Shown here piece after piece: positions 21,523-32,699 of a stretch of DNA of 64,000 nt. This DNA comes from Notolepis coatsorum (lineage: Eukaryota > Chordata > Actinopteri > Aulopiformes > Paralepididae): positions 116,533,127-116,597,126 of the forward strand of contig OZ020594.1 in assembly GCA_963971535.1 (NCBI GenBank), in the 5' to 3' direction. The translations under genes and the position numbers were made by a program. Positions within the stretch are counted from its first letter, which is position 1. The number at the start of each line of letters is the position of its first letter. A model generated the notes under the pieces. The model searched no databases, was not told the DNA's origin, and saw nothing but the letters and a program-made list of their open reading frames with translations.

Positions 21523-21944
21523 TGTGACGACCCTCCCCCACACTGTGTAGCCTTCCTCTGCTCTGGCTGGCAGAGCAGAGCTGGGGAAGGCTCGTCAGCT
21601 AATTGGTGCACACCTGGGCCGGTGTGTCCCAGCAGGATATCAGAGAGAGGCTGCCTCTGATCTCTGGCGAACTCCCCAGTTGTTTTTGGTTCTTTGTTTG
21701 TCTGGTTGCTGTCTGTTGTTTATTTGGTTCTTTGGTCATTTGGCTGTTACTTTTGGTTCATTCGTTTTGGTTGCTTTTCTTTGCTTTTACACCTACACAT
21801 TCATGCTGCACATACACTCATCCACACACTGCTGACACACTGATACTCATATATATTGGCTGACTGATAATAAATTCTTTGTTATTTCTTAAATTGTGCC
21901 TGTGTCTCCCTATTCTTGTTGCGAGCTTGAGCCAGTTCGTAACA
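21523..21944 (+). repeat. 3' LTR of the gag-only element
   Basis: 422 bp, identical to the 5' LTR apart from about two substitutions. It is followed by ATACA, the target duplication. Confidence 0.93.
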
Positions 21945-22118
21945 ATACATACATGCATGCATGCATGCATGCATGCATGCATACATACATACATACATAC
22001 ATACATACATACATACATACATACATACATACATACATACATACATACATACATACATACATACATACATACATACATACATACATACATACATACATAC
22101 ATACATACATACATACAT
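21945..22118 (+). repeat. (ATAC)n/(ATGC)n microsatellite, right part
   Basis: The continuation of the run at 17966-18120 on the other side of the LTR element. It starts with a short (ATGC)n variant near 21953-21980. Confidence 0.97.
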
Positions 22119-23312
22119 AGGTTAGTTAGAACCCCTATTTACAAGTTATCACTCTTTTTTCAAACAACATCAGCCTATTATTCACTTACATTTGTATTTT
22201 CTTTTATTTAGACTTTTGCTTAAACACACTCTTCCATATGAAAACTAAAAAATATAGGCACATTACATTTGTAATTTTCTGAACACAATTATCGAAAGAT
22301 TGTGATATTCTCCAAGAAACTAAAATAATCACCTAACATGGATTGGGCATTCTCCAAGAAACTAAAATATAGGCACATTTGTAATTTGGCTTTATCCAAG
22401 AATAGACACAAACATGCACATACACGCACAGCCACACCTTGGGGGCCTCGAGTTTTTTTCTGCAGAAAAGGAGAAGTCGGAGGGTCATAAATCTATTAGA
22501 CTTGACAGAAGCTGAATACACTAGTTTTAGGCTTCCCTATTTGCTATCGTCATTCTCCCACCTTCTATGACAGCTAAGGGGGCTGTCACTTCAGAGAAGC
22601 TGCAGTTTGACAGAGAGTTATTCAGTCTACTGAGTGGAGACACACACAGCATGGGGAGAATTCTTTCTACACACACACACATTTTCTTTCTACTCAAAAC
22701 AAATCTACACACACTCACAAACAGCATACTGACAGAACGGCTATTGAACATTTCTGAAGAATAATACATTGTATTTTACATTTGGCATTTGGAATACACA
22801 AAATGTATTTTATTCTTAATTCTGTAACTTAAACCACACACACACACATTTATTCTGAAGATATACACATATTATTAAGATACACACACATTTTAAATGT
22901 TTATTCTGAAAACCTTGGAATACACATATACATATTGTGAAGACCTTGGAATACACACATTCTGAAAATTGAAAATAAAAAAAACTTTTTGAATCTTTTA
23001 TTTCTGACAATAAAAAACTTATTTTTGAATATTTTATTTTGAAAAACTTTTATTTTGAAAAGAAAATAAAAAAAAACGTGTATTTTGAAAAAAACGGAAG
23101 TCCCTGCCCCTACAACCCCTCCCCTTCCGAAACCGGATGTCTCGCCTCCTTGAACCTCTCGACCAATCAGAGAAGCCCTAAGGGGTCATAAATCATCTCA
23201 AAAAGGGGGCGTGGTTACAATCCATCAAACTTGGCTATATGCCCTTATAAGGTATGACATACCCCTAAGTCCCGCCCCCTTAAACCTCTCGACCAATCAG
23301 AGGGCTCCAAAG
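22119..23312. other. Non-coding DNA with small internal repeats
   Basis: No gene. The phrase 'tctccaagaaactaaaata' occurs twice (22310, 22351). The 'gaacacaa...aaagattgtgatattct' block at 22272-22310 also occurs at 17848-17880 on the far side of the LTR element. Two copies of 'gaacctctcgaccaatcaga' (23152 and 23285) contain a CCAAT box. Confidence 0.45.
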
Positions 23313-24425
23313 TTATGTGACAGAAGCTGCATCCCTATTCTCTCTCTTTATCCTCTGATACAACTCTGACGCGTGCAGAAATGTCAGCACTGCCTCTATG
23401 ATCAGCTGGTGGTTCTCATTATCCATGCCAAAGAAAGATTTAAGAGAGAAGGAAGAGACTCTCAATTCTGCTAAACTTTTATAAAAGATTTCCCTCTCTT
23501 TCCTATACCTTTCACATTCTCGGAAAACATGCCTGACAGTTTCAGTCTCTCCACATTCACACCGCCCATCTGGATGTTTTCCCACAATGCACAAGGTACT
23601 GTTCAACCCACAATGTCCCAGCCTCAATCTACACATCTTCACCCTATCGCTCCTAGACCCATATCCATCCACCTTGATTTTGACCCGAGGCTGCAGAGAG
23701 AAATAGTGCCTTCCCTTGGTCCCCCTTTCCCACTCAGCCTGCCACTCAGCCTCAACTCCTTTCTTTATCTTCTCTCTGAGTTCTACTCTTCCCATTGAAA
23801 TGCCTATCTCTTCCTCCCTTCCCAGGCTCTGTTTGGCAAGGGAGTCAGCCATCTCATTTCCCACTTTCAGGATCCACAGAGCCATCAGTGAAAACCTCCA
23901 GAGACCCTTTGGCCAAAAGGAACCTCTCTATTTCTCCCACAATCACGTCCTTGTCAATCTCCATCAAGAACCTAAATTCAATAACTCGAATTTGAAATGG
24001 CACTGACAGCCAGCCAACGAGTGTGCTCCGCAACCCCCACATGATGCAACCTCAACTTCCTGGCCCACTGATCAATACTGGACAAAAAAGGCGTATACTT
24101 ATCCCCATTTCCCGAAAGTAAACACCTAGCTGGGAAGGACAGGCTAGTCCCTCTCAATTTTGCCCAGTACTGTAGCCCTAACTTTACTCTCCTCAGGTTT
24201 AAGGGCAACTCCCCCATCTCCACCAATAGTGCTGGGACTGGGGTGGTCTTAAAAGCTCCACAACAGATTCTCAGAGCCTTGCACTGAAGCACATCCAGCT
24301 TTCCTAAATTAGACTTGGCAGCAGAACCATACACAAAACAGCCATAGTCAATTGCTGACCTGATCATCGCCTGATATATCATGCACATGGTCTCTCTATC
24401 CGCTCGCCACCCACTCCCAGCCAAG
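23313..24425 (-). pseudogene. I-clade-like LINE, RT C-terminus plus RNase H
   Basis: The minus-strand 178-codon block contains MIRSAIDYGCFVYGSAA and CGAFKTTPVPALLVEMGE, typical of the region after the RT thumb of I/Nimb-type LINEs. A second block gives EVFTDGSVDPESGK, the start of an RNase H. A 190-codon block continues with GNEMADSLAKQ and ends in a Cys/His motif, CECGETETVRHVFREC. The segments lie in different frames, so the copy is dead. It is 5' truncated near 24425. Confidence 0.8.
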
Positions 24426-24644
24426 CTTCTTCTTCTTCTTCTTATTTGAATTTCCGGCAGTGTAGACGCATCGTGGCGTATTACTGCCCTCCACAATTCT
24501 TGCTTCGCCCACACTTGAGAAAGTTTACACTCCTCTTCTTCTTCTCATCTTCAAAACACATTTCTATCGTCTCTGTCTCCTTCTTCTCTGCTCCTCTTGT
24601 CATACAATCACAATACAAACATCATCTCCTCTCTTGGAGGGCCC
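24426..24644 (-). mobile_element. Retroposon fragment with (GAA)n tail
   Basis: On the minus strand this ends in a (GAA)n run (24427-24442 as cttcttctt). The block contains 'ggcgtattactgccctccac', a phrase I associate with fish LINE/SINE ends. Identity uncertain. Confidence 0.3.
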
Positions 24645-25270
24645 CAGAGAATTGTTGAATATATATAGAACACAAATGTTCTAGAATGTCTATTATGACA
24701 TCATACTGTGAGATTACAAATGTTCTAGAATGTTCCATTATGCCATCATACTGTGACATCACAAATGTTCTAGAATGTTCTATTATGACATCATACTGTG
24801 ACATCACAAATGTTCTATTATGACATCATACTGTGACATCACAACGGAACATGTTTGAGGTCCATTTGAATAATATAAATAATATGTATGGTAAGGCTGT
24901 CCCCGGAGCCTGTTTTTGGGATTCAAACTTTGTTGGGGTTCTTCGAACGGATGTTCGAACCTTCGCTTTTAATTAAAAAATTAAAGAAATTAAAAAAAAT
25001 ATTTTTTATATCCTCAAACTAAATCCTCAATTTGAATAAAGTGATTCAAACTTCGTCAGGGTTTTTCGAACGGACGTTTGAACCTTCGTTTTGAATTTTA
25101 AAAAATTTATAAAAAAATTTAAAAAATGTTTTAATACATTTTCTTTTTTTTATATCCTCAAACTAAATCCTCAATTTGAATAAAGTGATTCCTCTGATTA
25201 AATGAGTATTTTTTTCTTTTATTAAATCAACTTTCCAGTCCCCTGTCAACTGTCAAATGATGTCAACTGT
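24645..25270 (+). repeat. Interspersed repeat, copy 1 of a two-copy family
   Basis: Matches 44990-45560. It starts 'agagaattgttgaatatata' and has about four tandem 40-bp units around 'ttctagaatgttctattatg'. An AT-rich part follows with two units around 'gaacggacgtttgaaccttc', and it ends 'tcaactgtcaaatgatgtca'. A partial third copy of the last part lies at 44691-44735. No coding potential. Family unknown. Confidence 0.7.
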
Positions 25271-26390
25271 CCTACCTGAGGCTAATCTTTCCTTTGACAA
25301 AATGGCATCCAATGTAATAAAAAAAGTCAACCAACGAACTCGATTCTTGTACCGGATCTCCTCTCTGGTAAACAAGAACACCCTGAAGACTCTGGCAGGA
25401 GCACTCATACAAGGGTACTACGACTATGCTTGCACCTCATGGTACCAAAGCACCTCAAAGGCGCTAAAAACAAAATTACAAACATCTCAAAACAAACTGG
25501 TCAGACTACTGCTTGACCTTACTCCTAGAACCCACCTCACCCCTGCCCACTTTGACAACCTAGGATGGCTTAGAGTAGACGACAGAGTACAGCAACTTGC
25601 AATGGGCCTGGTCTACAAGATACACTACACGACCAAGGTACCCATGTACATGTCAAAATACTTCCCAAAGGTCAGTGAATACCACGATCACAACACCAGA
25701 GGGAGCTCCACAAATCATGTTAAACCCAGATTCGGCTCAAACAAGGGACTAAACACGTTTCGCAATTATGCCACATCAATGTGGAATGCCCTACCCAAAG
25801 CTGTAAAGGAATGTGAATCACTAACCACTTTCAAAAACACTCTCAAAGAACACCTACGGGAGACTGCAATTCAAAACTGGCCCATGTAAATGTCCTAACC
25901 CAACCCCCTCCAATGTACAGTAAATGACCAAGTATGGTTGTCAATATTCCAATGTACAGTTTTGCTTGTACAGTTGTACAGTGTTCCCCCCGACCCCTCC
26001 TGCCCAACCCCCCACCCACCCCACCCACCGAACCACCTCCAATGTACAGCCCCCCCCCCCCGACCCACCCCACCTACCCAACCTCCCCCAATGTACAGTT
26101 TTTACGTCAAATGTATATACTCTTTTCTGGACTCTTTTTGTATCACAAACTACTGTATTTGCAAATCTGGTATGTCATAAATGTATAGATGTAGCAGTAC
26201 TGTCTATCTGTATGTCATGTATGTCATATATGGCCTGATGAATTGAAAATGGGGGACCCTGATGTAAACAAGACGAAAATCTTTCTCTGGTCTGCATCCC
26301 CATAACAATTGTGTGTATTGAGCTGTACTGTATTGTACCCATTCTGCAATTTGTTAATAAAGTTTTCAATCAATCAATCAAACACATATA
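25271..26390 (+). pseudogene. CR1-like LINE, 3' part with C-terminal ORF
   Basis: The 5'-truncated copy keeps about 205 codons of the RT C-terminus (NQRTRFLYRISSLVNKNTL, YYDYACTSWYQS, HNTRGSSTNHVKPRF, SMWNALPKAVKECES). A 3' UTR follows with C-rich stretches and 'aatgtacag' repeats, then AATAAAG and a (TCAA)n tail at 26363-26385. A short tandem tail instead of poly(A) fits the CR1/L2 group of non-LTR elements. The same family occurs at 16573, 27070, 29030, 34300, 40490, 62022 and 63565. Confidence 0.8.
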
Positions 26391-26392
26391 CT

Positions 26393-26639
26393 ATCGATAA
26401 TCTAGCGTTTATTTGAAAACTATTCATAAATAGGCAGAAAAATGACAACGTGTTTTGTGTATTCCAGTGTATTCCAGTAAAGGGCGTTTATCACAGAATC
26501 TTAATTTTTTCATATTAGACAAAGCCATAATTTAAGATATAGTTTATGCGTTCACAAATATGAGAGCTCTGTCATTGAAGTGGGTGGTAGCACGCAACGG
26601 GGTTCCGGGGCACCGGAGGCGTGGCACTGAAAGTGTTAA
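26393..26639. mobile_element. piggyBac-like relic with right end
   Basis: It ends GTGGCACTGAAAGTG-TTAA (26636-26639), close to the end at 9256. Its 'ataatctagcgtttatttg' and 'aaaaatgacaacgtg' blocks match 58296-58350. The left side is cut by the LINE tail. No transposase. Confidence 0.45.
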
Positions 26640-27905
26640 AGGGGACATGCATTATAAATAGCTTTTTTTTGTGTTTAGCATGGTTTTATAGTAATATGGG
26701 TTAGTATCAGGCCCTTGTTACACACACTGTTTTTGTGCTCGTTTTTATACGTTTTTGAATACGTTTGCTGTCCCTTTTACACAGAAATGCGTTTTTTGGC
26801 GGATACGTTGTGGCCCTACTGAAAACGCTAAATTGTGTTTTCCGTTTTGGAGTAGCGCCAAAACTCGCCGACAACAGACGTGTAATCTGCACGGAGCCGT
26901 TGTTGCGAAAACGCCCATGCGCAGTAGATACCATCTGCGTGCCCCTTCCGGTGACAACAGAGTGTGTGTGTGTGTGTGGGTGTGGGTGTGGGTGTGTGTT
27001 TGGGACAGAGCTGTCCCAAATAGCTGCAGCTACCATGTGTTGTCAAGTTATTGTTATAAGGACCCCAGTCCAAGCTACAACAGTCTGCATTCCCTTAACA
27101 ATTGTTTGTATTGAGCCGTATTGTATTGTACCCATTATGCAATATGTTAAATAAAGTTTACATCCATTCATTCTGCTAGCATTACAGATTGCACGAGCAC
27201 TGCCACTGGCTAACATGAGCTAGCGTTAGCTATCAGACCCTGTTAGCTCAAAGCTCCTCTTTCAATCTTAACAAGCATTAAACAAAATGGCCCAGTCATC
27301 TATTCACCTTTGTTTAATACACACAGCGTTGTCTCTAATGTTATCTAGCTACTGATAGCTCCCGATATCATCAGTTTGGTGCTGGCTAACTAGCGTGAGC
27401 TAACGTTAGCTTCTAGCCACAATGCTATACTGTTATAATGGCATCTTCCATTCACGTTAGCATGCAGCTAACAATGTAGCTAACAAAGTCACTGATCTTT
27501 TTTGAGACTAAACTATCCGCTCTTGGTGGTCACTTGTGTTGATGTTAGTTTTGTTTCATCAACAAATGAGAGAGCAGAACACACAGTGAATGTATCCGTT
27601 TTGTTTATTGCACTTTTATTACACTTTGCTGAAAAATAAGTGCTGCATTGGGTAAATAGGCAAAGATGGTGGCGCCCGCCTTGTTGACATTTTCTTTGCA
27701 GGAAGTGTATTTGCACATTCAAGTTCTGATTGGTTGAGAATTGCCTTCATGTTCGCCACCTACTGCCATCTACTGCTTTGGCAGTGTACTACATCACTGT
27801 GCTCAGGTGACAAAACGAAAGTGTGACCCACCTCTCATACGTTGCGGCGAAACTCACCAGAAAATGAAACGAAAATGAAACGAAAGTCTAACCGCAGCCT
27901 CAATT
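26640..27905. mobile_element. Possible DNA-transposon relic interrupted by a LINE tail
   Basis: Near 26708 a start 'aggcccttgttacacac' and near 27900 an end 'cgaaagtctaaccgcagcct' look like weak inverted termini of a hAT/Harbinger-type element. The exact ends and target duplication are unclear. A (GT)n run lies at 26957-27000. At 27070-27176 there is a 3' tail of the CR1-like LINE (ATTGTACCCATTATGCAAT, AATAAAG). No ORF of note. Confidence 0.35.
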
Positions 27906-28117
27906 GGTATGTGTCTCTAATTACCATATTGATTCATCAGTCTAGTCTCGAGTTCACGAGATCCTTCCTCACTCAATTAAGCTGTTCTGATTTGACGGTT
28001 TTGCTGACGTGAACATAGCACTGATTTGCATAACTAACGCCCCCTCTATGGTTGACAGCGAAAGCAGAGTGAGTGGAATTATCTTCACTTCCTCAAACAG
28101 AGCGAGGCAGACAACGA
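27906..28117. other. No recognised feature
   Basis: Short non-coding spacer before the GA-rich run. Confidence 0.4.
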
Positions 28118-28186
28118 GCGAGTGAGAGAGAGAAGGAGAGAGAGAGAGGGAGAGAGAGAGAGAGAGGGAGAGAGAGAGAGAGGAGC
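28118..28186 (+). repeat. (GA)n microsatellite
   Basis: A nearly pure GA/GAGG run of about 68 bp. Confidence 0.95.
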
Positions 28187-28469
28187 TTCTGTCTGGGAAA
28201 CAAACCGTGTGCGAGGAAGCAGCAGTAGCACATACTCATTTACACACAACCTGGGCTGGACCTCGCATGGGGAAGCAGCAGTTATACTCATTTACACACA
28301 ACCTGCGCTGGACCACGGCACATTTAATAACATCATTTTTAATCGTTGGGCATGGGGGAAGGTATCAAGTCTTCTCAAGTCAAAAGGCTCCCCAGGTGGC
28401 CAGCATACTCGGCCCAATTCCGGCTACCGGTCGGCACACTCGGCATATGTCCGGCACGGCACGCCAACG
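28187..28469. repeat. Short direct repeat and lead-in to a minisatellite
   Basis: The block 'actcatttacacacaacctg' occurs at 28235 and 28286 within 50-bp imperfect repeats. From 28383 the DNA turns GC-rich (ccggctaccggtcgg). Confidence 0.55.
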
Positions 28470-28935
28470 ATGAGCCGGATCTGGCGCGGTAATGGTTGCC
28501 GGGGCAGAGCCGACTCGGGCTCGCCAAAGATAAACCGGCTCTGGCCCGGCTCTGGTTGCCGGGGCAGAGCCGACTCGGGCTCGCCAAAGATAAACCGGCT
28601 CTGGCCCGCAATGGTTGCCGGGGCGGAGCTGACTCGGGCTCGCCAAAGATAAACCGGCTCTGGCACGGCAATGGTTGCCGGGGCAGAGCCGACTCGGGCT
28701 CGCCAAAGATTAACCGGCTCTGGCCCGGCTCGGCTTGCCGTGCCAGAGCCGACTCGGGCTCGCCAAAGATAAACCGGCTCTGGCACGGCAATGGTTGCCG
28801 GGGCAGAGCCGACTCGGGCTCGCCAAAGATAAACCGGCTCTGGCACGGCAATGGTTGCCGGGGCAGAGCCGACTCGGGCTCGCCAAAGATAAACCGGCTC
28901 TGGCTCGGCAATGGTTGCCGGGGCAGAGCCGAAGT
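28470..28935 (+). repeat. 60-bp GC-rich minisatellite, about 8 copies
   Basis: The unit contains 'gagccgactcgggctcgcca' and 'aagataaaccggctctgg', with a period of about 60 bp. Because 60 is divisible by three, long repetitive ORFs appear on both strands (plus strand RADSGSPKINRLW). I treat these as by-products, not genes. Confidence 0.93.
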
Positions 28936-29029
28936 TTCAGTCAAGCGACGCCGCCCCCACACACAACAGCGGTGTGATTGGCAGAATCGACTGTCAATCA
29001 AAATTGTTCCGTTGAGACCACCGCAACAA

Positions 29030-29098
29030 GTGAATACAGCTGTACTGTACCCACTCTGCAGTCTGTCAATAAAGCTTTCAATCAATCAATCAATCAGA
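29030..29098 (+). mobile_element. CR1-like LINE 3' tail
   Basis: 'ctgtactgtacccactctgc', then AATAAAGC and (TCAA)n match the tails at 26320 and 35000. Confidence 0.7.
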
Positions 29099-29494
29099 CA
29101 AATGCATAGAAAAGCCCTTATTATAACCAAATAACAAAAATTTATATTATTGTTTATGAAAATGTTTTAGCCCTATGCTTGCCTATTATTTTAATGGCAA
29201 CAAATAAATAATAATAATAAAATTAATAAATAAAATGTTAGAGGAGTGGAGGGGGGGGCAGAGCGAGGTGGGTGTTAGAGGAGTGGAGGGGGGGCAGAGC
29301 CTCATAACATTAGCTGCACTCATAGGAGCCTGCATGTTGATGTAGCCTCATAAAGCTAACATTATAGCTGCACTCATAGGATGTTGATGTAGCCTCATAA
29401 AGCTAACATGCTGCACTCATAGGAGCGTGTTGATGTAGCCTCATAAAGCTAACAAAAGTATATGTAATACTGTGGTTATGGCCTCTATAGTTAG
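29099..29494. other. Non-coding, with a small tandem duplication
   Basis: 'gttagaggagtggaggggg' occurs at 29238 and 29274, and 'cactcatagga' / 'tgttgatgtagcctcataaa' is repeated three times between 29316 and 29450. No gene. Confidence 0.55.
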
Positions 29495-32400
29495 CAGCTC
29501 CCCAAGCTAACACAACATGGACCGCAGCTCCCCAAGCTAACACAACACAGACTGCAGCTCCCCAATCTAACACAACACAGACCGCAGCTCCCCAAGCTAA
29601 CACAACACGGACTGCAGCTCCCCAAGCTAACACAACACGGACTGTAGCTCCCCAAGCTAACACAACACAGACTGCAGCTCCCCAAGCTAACACAACACAG
29701 ACCGCAGCTCCCCAAGCTAACACAAGCTAACACAACACAGACCGCAGCTCCCCAAGCTAACACAACATGGACCGCAGCTCCCCAAGCTAACGCTAACACA
29801 ACACAGACTGCAGCTCCCCAAGCTAACACAACATGGACCGCAGCTCCCCAAGCTAACACTCTAACACAACACAGACTGCAGCTCCCCAAGCTAACACAAG
29901 CTAACACAACACAGACCGCAGCTCCCCAAGCTAACACAACATGGACCGCAGCTCCCCAAGCTAACGCTAACACAACACAGACTGCAGCTCCCCAAGCTAA
30001 CACAACATGGACCGCAGCTCCCCAAGCTAACACAAGCTAACACAACATGGACCGCAGCTCCCCAAGCTAACACAAGCTAACACAACACAGACTGCAGCTC
30101 CCCAAGCTAACACAACACGGACTGTAGCTCCCCAAGCTAACACAACACAGACTGCAGCTCCCCAAGCTAACACAACACAGACCACAGCTCCCCAAGCTAA
30201 CACAAGCTAACACAACATGGACCGCAGCTCCCCAAGCTAACACAAGCTAACACAACACAGACTGCAGCTCCCCAAGCTAACACAAGCTAACACAACATGG
30301 ACCGCTGCTCCCCAAGCTAACACAAGCTAACACAACATGGACCGCAGCTCCCCAAGCTAACACAAGCTAACACAACATGGACCGCAGCTCCCCAAGCTAA
30401 CACAAGCTAACACAACATGGACCGCAGCTCCCCAAGCTAACACAAGCTAACACAACATGGACCGCAGCTCCCCAAGCTAACACAAGCTAACACAACACAG
30501 ACTGCAGCTCCCCAAGCTAACACAAGCTAACACAACATGGACCGCAGCTCCCCAAGCTAACACAAGCTAACACAACACAGACTGCAGCTCCCCAAGCTAA
30601 CACAAGCTAACACAACACGGACCGCAGCTCCCCAAGCTAACACAAGCTAACACAACACAGACTGCAGCTCCCCAAGCTAACACAAGCTAACACAACATGG
30701 ACCGCAGCTCCCCAAGCTAACACAACATGGACCGCAGCTCCCCAAGCTAACACAAGCTAACACAACACAGACTGCAGCTCCCCAAGCTAACACAAGCTAA
30801 CACAACATGGACCGCAGCTCCCCAAGCTAACACAAGCTAACACAACATGGACCGCAGCTCCCCAAGCTAACACAAGCTAACACAACACAGACTGCAGCTC
30901 CCCAAGCTAACACAAGCTAACACAACATGGACCGCAGCTCCCCAAGCTAACACAAGCTAACACAACACAGACTGCAGCTCCCCAAGCTAACACAAGCTAA
31001 CACAACATGGACCGCAGCTCCCCAAGCTAACACAAGCTAACACAAGCTAACACAACACAGACTGCAGCTCCCAAAGCTAACACAAGCTAACACAACACAG
31101 ACCGCAGCTCCCCAAGCTAACACAAGCTAACACAACACAGACTGCAGCTCCCCAAGCTAACACAAGCTAACACAACACAGACTGCAGCTCCCCAAGCTAA
31201 CACAAGCTAACACAACATGGACCGCAGCTCCCCAAGCTAACACAACATGGACCGCAGCTCCCCAAGCTAACACAAGCTAACACAACACAGACTGCAGCTC
31301 CCCAAGCTAACACAAGCTAACACAACACGGACCGCAGCTCCCCAAGCTAACACAAGCTAACACAACACAGACTGCAGCTCCCCAAGCTAACACAAGCTAA
31401 CACAACACAGACTGCAGCTCCCCAAGCTAACACAAGCTAACACAACATGGACCGCAGCTCCCCAAGCTAACACAAGCTAACACAACACAGACTGCAGCTC
31501 CCCAAGCTAACACAAGCTAACACAACATGGACCGCAGCTCCCCAAGCTAACACAACATGGACCGCAGCTCCCCAAGCTAACACAAGCTAACACAACATGG
31601 ACCGCAGCTCCCCAAGCTAACACAAGCTAACACAACACAGACTGCAGCTCCCCAAGCTAACACAAGCTAACACAACATGGACCGCAGCTCCCCAAGCTAA
31701 CACAAGCTAACACAACATGGACCGCAGCTCCCCAAGCTAACACAAGCTAACACAACACAGACTGCAGCTCCCCAAGCTAACACAAGCTAACACAACATGG
31801 ACCGCAGCTCCCCAAGCTAACACAAGCTAACACAACACAGACTGCAGCTCCCCAAGCTAACACAAGCTAACACAACATGGACCGCAGCTCCCCAAGCTAA
31901 CACAACATGGACCGCAGCTCCCCAAGCTAACACAAGCTAACACAACACAGACTGCAGCTCCCCAAGCTAACACAAGCTAACACAACACAGACTGCAGCTC
32001 CCCAAGCTAACACAAGCTAACACAACATGGACCGCAGCTCCCCAAGCTAACACAAGCTAACACAACACAGACTGCAGCTCCCCAAGCTAACACAAGCTAA
32101 CACAACATGGACCGCAGCTCCCCAAGCTAACACAACATGGACCGCAGCTCCCCAAGCTAACACAAGCTAACACAACATGGACCGCAGCTCCCCAAGCTAA
32201 CACAAGCTAACACAACACAGACTGCAGCTCCCCAAGCTAACACAAGCTAACACAACATGGACCGCAGCTCCCCAAGCTAACACAACATGGACCGCAGCTC
32301 CCCAAGCTAACACAAGCTAACACAACATGGACCGCAGCTCCCCAAGCTAACACAAGCTAACACAACACAGACTGCAGCTCCCCAAGCTAACACAAGCTAA

Positions 32401-32520
32401 CACAACATGGACCGCAGCTCCCCAAGCTAACACAAGCTAACACAACACAGACTGCAGCTCCCCAAGCTAACACAACACAGACCGCAGCTCCCCAAGCTAA
32501 CACAAGCTAACACAACACAG
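29495..32520 (+). repeat. Large 30/40-bp minisatellite, about 3.0 kb
   Basis: Tandem units start 'cagctccccaagctaacaca' and end 'acatggaccg' or 'acacagactg'. Two lengths alternate: 30 bp, and 40 bp with an extra 'agctaacaca'. There are about 80 units. The same unit occurs in reverse orientation at 35490-35826. ORFs here are artefacts. Confidence 0.98.
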
Positions 32521-32699
32521 GTCATTTGGACAGTCTTTCGATGCCATTATGAATGACTAGCAATCTGTCGGAGTCGATGAGAGCTTTCATTTATGTCATT
32601 TAGTCATTTATTCAAAATGCCATTCCAGAATCCGTTCCTATGAGACAGTTTTAGTTCAATTCTGCACTAATGCCAACTGTTTAACATGAGTATGCAACA
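32521..32699. other. Unique spacer between two minisatellites
   Basis: No ORF or repeat recognised. Confidence 0.4.

Larger units (their letters stand above)
18121..21944 (+). mobile_element. Gag-protease-only gypsy-type LTR element (non-autonomous)
   Basis: Two 422-bp LTRs differ at only about two positions (0.5%). The element has a tRNA-Pro primer site, a single long gag-protease ORF, a 3' polypurine tract and 5-bp target duplications (ATACA on both sides). There is no reverse transcriptase, RNase H or integrase anywhere inside. After the protease the ORF runs into an unrelated coiled-coil segment and ends. The element looks whole for its own design. It is inferred to be copied by the enzymes of a related autonomous gypsy element. 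Its age is young by LTR identity. Confidence 0.9.

Noticed and set aside
28375-29134. Long ORFs on both strands at the GC-rich repeat
   Set aside because: The period of 60 is a multiple of three, so open frames arise on any strand lacking stops in the unit. No flanking gene structure.
29403-30073. Repetitive Ala/Gly/Cys/Val ORFs on the minus strand
   Set aside because: Translation of the 30/40-bp minisatellite. The 40-bp units shift frame, so no stable protein is possible.
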